Assembly: GCF_018603515.1 (NCBI RefSeq)
Contig: NZ_JACATN010000001.1
Coordinates: 744,001-808,000 of the forward strand
DNA length: 64,000 bases
Reading direction: 5' to 3'
Source: Zobellia barbeyronii
GTDB taxonomy: Bacteria; Bacteroidota; Bacteroidia; Flavobacteriales; Flavobacteriaceae
Shown: positions 61,192 through 64,000 of the stretch, piece after piece
Layout of the letters: the number at the start of each line of letters is the position of its first letter
Position numbering within the stretch: position 1 is the stretch's first letter
The notes under the pieces: generated by a model
What the model was told of the DNA's origin: nothing
The model's input: the letters and a program-made list of their open reading frames with translations, nothing else
Databases searched by the model: none
Translations under genes and position numbers: made by a program

Positions 61192-61584
61192 ATGGAAACA
61201 CAACGACAGAAAAAGATTTCAGGGGTCATACAAGGAGATATCGTAGATATTCTGCAACGTGCCGCTATTGAAGGTGGGTTGAAGGGTACGTTGATTTCGG
61301 TTTCGAAAGTTTCGGTAACTACTGACCTCTCTATTGCCAAAGTATATATTAGTATTTTTCCTAACAAAGATGCCAAAGAGCTGATGGAAGGGATTAAATC
61401 TAACCAACCGCTCATAAAGCACGAACTATCTCAGCGTACCAAAAACCAATTGCGGAGGGTACCTGAATTGTTGTTCTTTTTAGATGATTCATTGGATTAT
61501 ATTGAAAATATTGAAAAATCGCTTAAAGGCGAAGACAACCCTATTGAGAACAGAGACCTTTTGGACAAAAGAAAAAAGATATAA
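61192..61584 (+). CDS. rbfA: 30S ribosome-binding factor RbfA
   Basis: A 130-residue ribosome assembly factor that helps mature the 30S subunit. 'QRQKKISGVIQGDIVDIL' at the start and 'VSVTTDLSIAKVYISIFP' followed by 'RRVPELLFFLDDSLDYI' are diagnostic. The ATG at 61192 is chosen; an upstream frame extension has no family sequence and lies before the promoter. Its stop is 2 bp ahead of the FtsX-like gene, so the two form an operon. Confidence 0.92.
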   Translation: METQRQKKISGVIQGDIVDILQRAAIEGGLKGTLISVSKVSVTTDLSIAKVYISIFPNKDAKELMEGIKSNQPLIKHELSQRTKNQLRRVPELLFFLDDSLDYIENIEKSLKGEDNPIENRDLLDKRKKI

Positions 61585-61586
61585 GG

Positions 61587-62780
61587 TTGAATTTTCCGTT
61601 CTACATCGCCAAACGCTATGTCCGTTCTAAAAGCAGCCAAAATGCGGTGAACGTCATCAACTTTATTACCTTTTTGGTAACGGTTATAGGCTCTGCGGCA
61701 TTATTTGTAGTGCTTTCCGGTTTTGCAGGACTAAAAACCTTTAGTCTTTCCTTTAGTAATACTTTTGATCCTGATTTAAAGGCTTTACCTGCTTCTGGTA
61801 AATTCTTTTCCATTACGCCCAACCAAGAAGAACAACTTGCCCAAATTGAAGACCTTGCTTTTTACTCTAAAGAACTTGAAGAAAAAGTATACCTAAAACA
61901 TCGTGAAAAAGGACATATTGCTTTCATAAAAGGCATAGATACCAATTATACCCACGTTATGGGTATGGATAGTATGCTCTTGTACGGTACTTGGCGAATA
62001 AATAGCCAAGAAGCTGTAGCTGGTATTGGCATAACGAACATTCTGGGACTCACTATCAACCAATATCAGAATCCTTTGGTGGTTCTTGCTCTAAAACCAG
62101 GAAAGGGTTCGCTTACCCAGAAATCGCTTAAAACAAAATCCCTTGTCCTTAGCGGTGTATATTCCGTGGAAGAGAACTTGGATAAAAAATACGTTTTTGC
62201 TGAATTGCCATCGGTACAACAGTTATTGGAAAAGCTGCCCAACCAAGTATCTGGTGTGAATTTTAAGGTGAAGAATAAGAAACAATTGGCAGATGTTAAG
62301 AATAAAATTGCTGCCGTTCTTGGGAATGAAGTAATCATAAAAGATCGGCAAGAGCTTAATAGTACATTACACCGTATGCTTAACACGGAAAATTTAGCCA
62401 CCTACCTTGTCTTTACCTTGGTTTTGATTATTGCTCTTTTTAATGTGGTGGGTGCGATTATTATGATGATTCTGGACAAGCTTCAAAACCTAAAAACCCT
62501 CTATAGTTTAGGTACTACACTAAAAGAGTTGCGAAGTATTTATTTTGTTCAAGGTATATTGGTTACAGGCCTAGGCGGACTTATTGGGGTAGGATTGGCA
62601 TCGCTTTTAATATGGTCTCAAATAGCTTTCGGGTGGTTGAAAATCATACCAAGCCTACCCTATCCTGTAGAATATCAATTTATAAATGTCTTGATTGTTT
62701 TTGGTACGATATTCATTTTGGGAGTAATTGCTTCTAAAATTGCAAGTAGTAGAATTACCAAAAAAATGATTTCGATTTAA
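61587..62780 (+). CDS. ABC transporter permease, LolC/FtsX family
   Basis: A 397-residue inner-membrane protein with the MacB/FtsX layout: TM1 at about 20-43, a large periplasmic domain (45-260) and three C-terminal helices ('LVFTLVLIIALFNVVGAI', 'GILVTGLGGLIGVGLASLLI' and 'LIVFGTIFILGVIA'). The start 'NFPFYIAKRYVRSKSSQNAV' is typical of Bacteroidota LolC/LolE-like lipoprotein-release permeases. The start codon is TTG at 61587, 2 bp after the rbfA stop. The matching ATPase gene is not adjacent. Confidence 0.85.
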   Translation: MNFPFYIAKRYVRSKSSQNAVNVINFITFLVTVIGSAALFVVLSGFAGLKTFSLSFSNTFDPDLKALPASGKFFSITPNQEEQLAQIEDLAFYSKELEEKVYLKHREKGHIAFIKGIDTNYTHVMGMDSMLLYGTWRINSQEAVAGIGITNILGLTINQYQNPLVVLALKPGKGSLTQKSLKTKSLVLSGVYSVEENLDKKYVFAELPSVQQLLEKLPNQVSGVNFKVKNKKQLADVKNKIAAVLGNEVIIKDRQELNSTLHRMLNTENLATYLVFTLVLIIALFNVVGAIIMMILDKLQNLKTLYSLGTTLKELRSIYFVQGILVTGLGGLIGVGLASLLIWSQIAFGWLKIIPSLPYPVEYQFINVLIVFGTIFILGVIASKIASSRITKKMISI

Positions 62781-62783
62781 AGA

Positions 62784-63788
62784 CTAGTCGATAGAAGATG
62801 CGAAATCGTAATCGCCAAACTTCTCAAGAACCTCATCAAAAGCTGAAAATACGTCTACAGAATCATCACTAGTTACCATTTTCATTCGGTGCTCCTTAAA
62901 ATTTGGTATCCCTTTGAAGTAGTTGGTATAATGCCTTCTGGTCTCAAAAACACCTAATTTTTCGCCTTTCCAATCAATAGACATTTGTAAATGACGTCTG
63001 GCGGCATCTACACGCTCTTGCATTGTTGGCGGTGCTTTATGTGTTCCTGTTTTAAAATAATGCTTTACCTCATTGAAAAACCATGGGTAACCAATACTGG
63101 CACGGCCGATCATAGCGCCGTCCAACCCGTATTCATCACGCATTTTTATGGCGGCTTCCGGTGTATTTACATCGCCATTACCAAAAACGGGTATATGCAT
63201 GCGTTGGTTGTTCTTAACATCTGCAATAGGTTTCCAATCTGCATCGCCCTTATACATTTGTGCACGGGTTCTACCGTGAATAGCAATTGCCTTACAGCCT
63301 ACATCTTGCAAACGTTCCGCTACCTCAACAATTTTAATAGAATCATGGTCCCAACCCAAACGGGTCTTTACCGTAATTGGTAAGTTGGTATGCTCCACCA
63401 TAGCTTTGGTAAGCGATACCATTAAATCAATATCTTTCAATATTCCCGCACCGGCACCTTTACTAACCACCTTTTTAACAGGGCAACCAAAATTAATATC
63501 GATAATATCCGGTCTTGATTTCTCAACAATTTCTACCGATCGCAACATAGATTCCAAGTTGGCACCAAAAATCTGAATGCCTACAGGCCGTTCCTTTTCA
63601 TAGATATCCAACTTCATGACGCTTTTTGCAGCATCGCGAATTAATCCTTCCGAAGAAATAAATTCAGTATACACCACATCTGCACCTTGCTCTTTACAGA
63701 GCGCGCGAAATGGTGGGTCGCTAACATCTTCCATAGGTGCAAGAAGCAACGGAAAATCAGGTAGTTGTATGTCTCCTATTTTTGGCAT
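62784..63788 (-). CDS. dusB: tRNA-dihydrouridine synthase DusB
   Basis: A 334-residue FMN enzyme that reduces uridine in the tRNA D-loop. 'PLLLAPMEDVSDPPFRALC' opens the TIM barrel, the catalytic cysteine is C102 in 'INFGCPVKKV', and 'AIAIHGRTRAQMYKG' and 'FGNGDVNTPEAA' are conserved flavin/phosphate regions. A helical tRNA-binding domain ends the protein. Full length. It converges with the LolC-like gene (3 bp between stops). The 63789-64000 end of the window holds no supported gene. Confidence 0.92.
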   Translation of the reverse strand: MPKIGDIQLPDFPLLLAPMEDVSDPPFRALCKEQGADVVYTEFISSEGLIRDAAKSVMKLDIYEKERPVGIQIFGANLESMLRSVEIVEKSRPDIIDINFGCPVKKVVSKGAGAGILKDIDLMVSLTKAMVEHTNLPITVKTRLGWDHDSIKIVEVAERLQDVGCKAIAIHGRTRAQMYKGDADWKPIADVKNNQRMHIPVFGNGDVNTPEAAIKMRDEYGLDGAMIGRASIGYPWFFNEVKHYFKTGTHKAPPTMQERVDAARRHLQMSIDWKGEKLGVFETRRHYTNYFKGIPNFKEHRMKMVTSDDSVDVFSAFDEVLEKFGDYDFASSID

Positions 63789-64000
63789 GGCCGCAAATTT
63801 ACAACTAATCTACAAGCCGTTAAAATCCGGAACATAACTATCTTCTCTGAATGCTATTGATGTAACACCACTTGTTATAATAATACTCTTTGGTATAAAA
63901 ATGATTATACAACAGATTACGGCATGTTTGAAGGCTTTAAGTACCTGAATGATTTTAATAAACTTCAATTAGAGACTTAGATACGGTTACGCTCATCAAC

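Noticed and set aside
63840-64000. Possible gene at the right edge
   Set aside because: Only a few codons before a stop are in the window on either strand; nothing can be supported.

Overview
The window is a chromosomal stretch of a bacterium from the phylum Bacteroidota, most likely a marine member of the family Flavobacteriaceae. The evidence is moderately AT-rich DNA, repeated TAnnTTTG (Bacteroidota -7) promoter elements, many short lipoprotein signal peptides, DUF3857, DUF5117 and HYC_CC_PP family proteins, and a Bacteroidota-type CusA with extra insertions. No ribosomal RNA, CRISPR array, intact insertion sequence or prophage is visible.

Layout. 1-6000: a DUF3857/TPR protein cut by the left edge, a small lipoprotein, a sodium:solute symporter and a TauE/SafE permease. 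6100-13000: a zinc metalloprotease facing a three-gene operon (PLP-dependent lyase, DgcN, DgcA) that resembles D-glutamate or murein-dipeptide catabolism, and a Kelch lipoprotein. 13050-35800: a complete nitrate assimilation locus. It contains a fused NasA nitrate reductase, a rubredoxin-tailed degenerate nitrite-reductase-like protein, a GH13 amylase, a NarL-type regulator, a porin, the NrtABCD ABC importer, an FNR-like regulator, NarK, CobA, NirB, NirD, DUF4202, a NarX-like histidine kinase and a CysG-N siroheme enzyme. 37000-43800: a tightly packed five-gene sugar-acid operon (Gfo/Idh/MocA dehydrogenase, MFS transporter, four-carbon acid sugar kinase, cyclase, tartrate/isopropylmalate-type dehydrogenase) behind a LacI regulator with visible operators. 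43900-57000: a copper export and detoxification locus (CusB, CopA ATPase, HMA-AraC regulator, DUF3347 lipoprotein, multicopper oxidase fused to a CopB-like barrel, TolC, CusA, HYC_CC_PP). 57000-59000: a small AT-rich patch with a peptidase remnant, two unknown genes and a uracil-DNA-glycosylase-like protein. 59000-64000: an outer-membrane protein, an LRR lipoprotein, a CAU-anticodon tRNA, methylmalonyl-CoA epimerase, RbfA, a LolC/FtsX-type permease and DusB.

How it works together. Nitrate would cross the outer membrane through the porin and the inner membrane through NrtABCD or NarK. NasA would reduce it to nitrite and NirBD would reduce nitrite to ammonium, with siroheme supplied by CobA and the CysG N-terminal enzyme. 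Control appears to combine a NarX/NarL-like pair with an FNR-like protein.

The main discovery here is a recurring 5-4-5 palindrome, ACGTA-N4-TACGT. It lies in front of nasA, the response regulator, nrtA, narK and nirB/cobA, usually fused to or abutting a TAnnTTTG promoter element. It is the best candidate for the operator of the FNR-like regulator. A second candidate novelty is the rubredoxin-tailed, siroheme-motif-less nitrite-reductase-like protein placed directly behind nasA.
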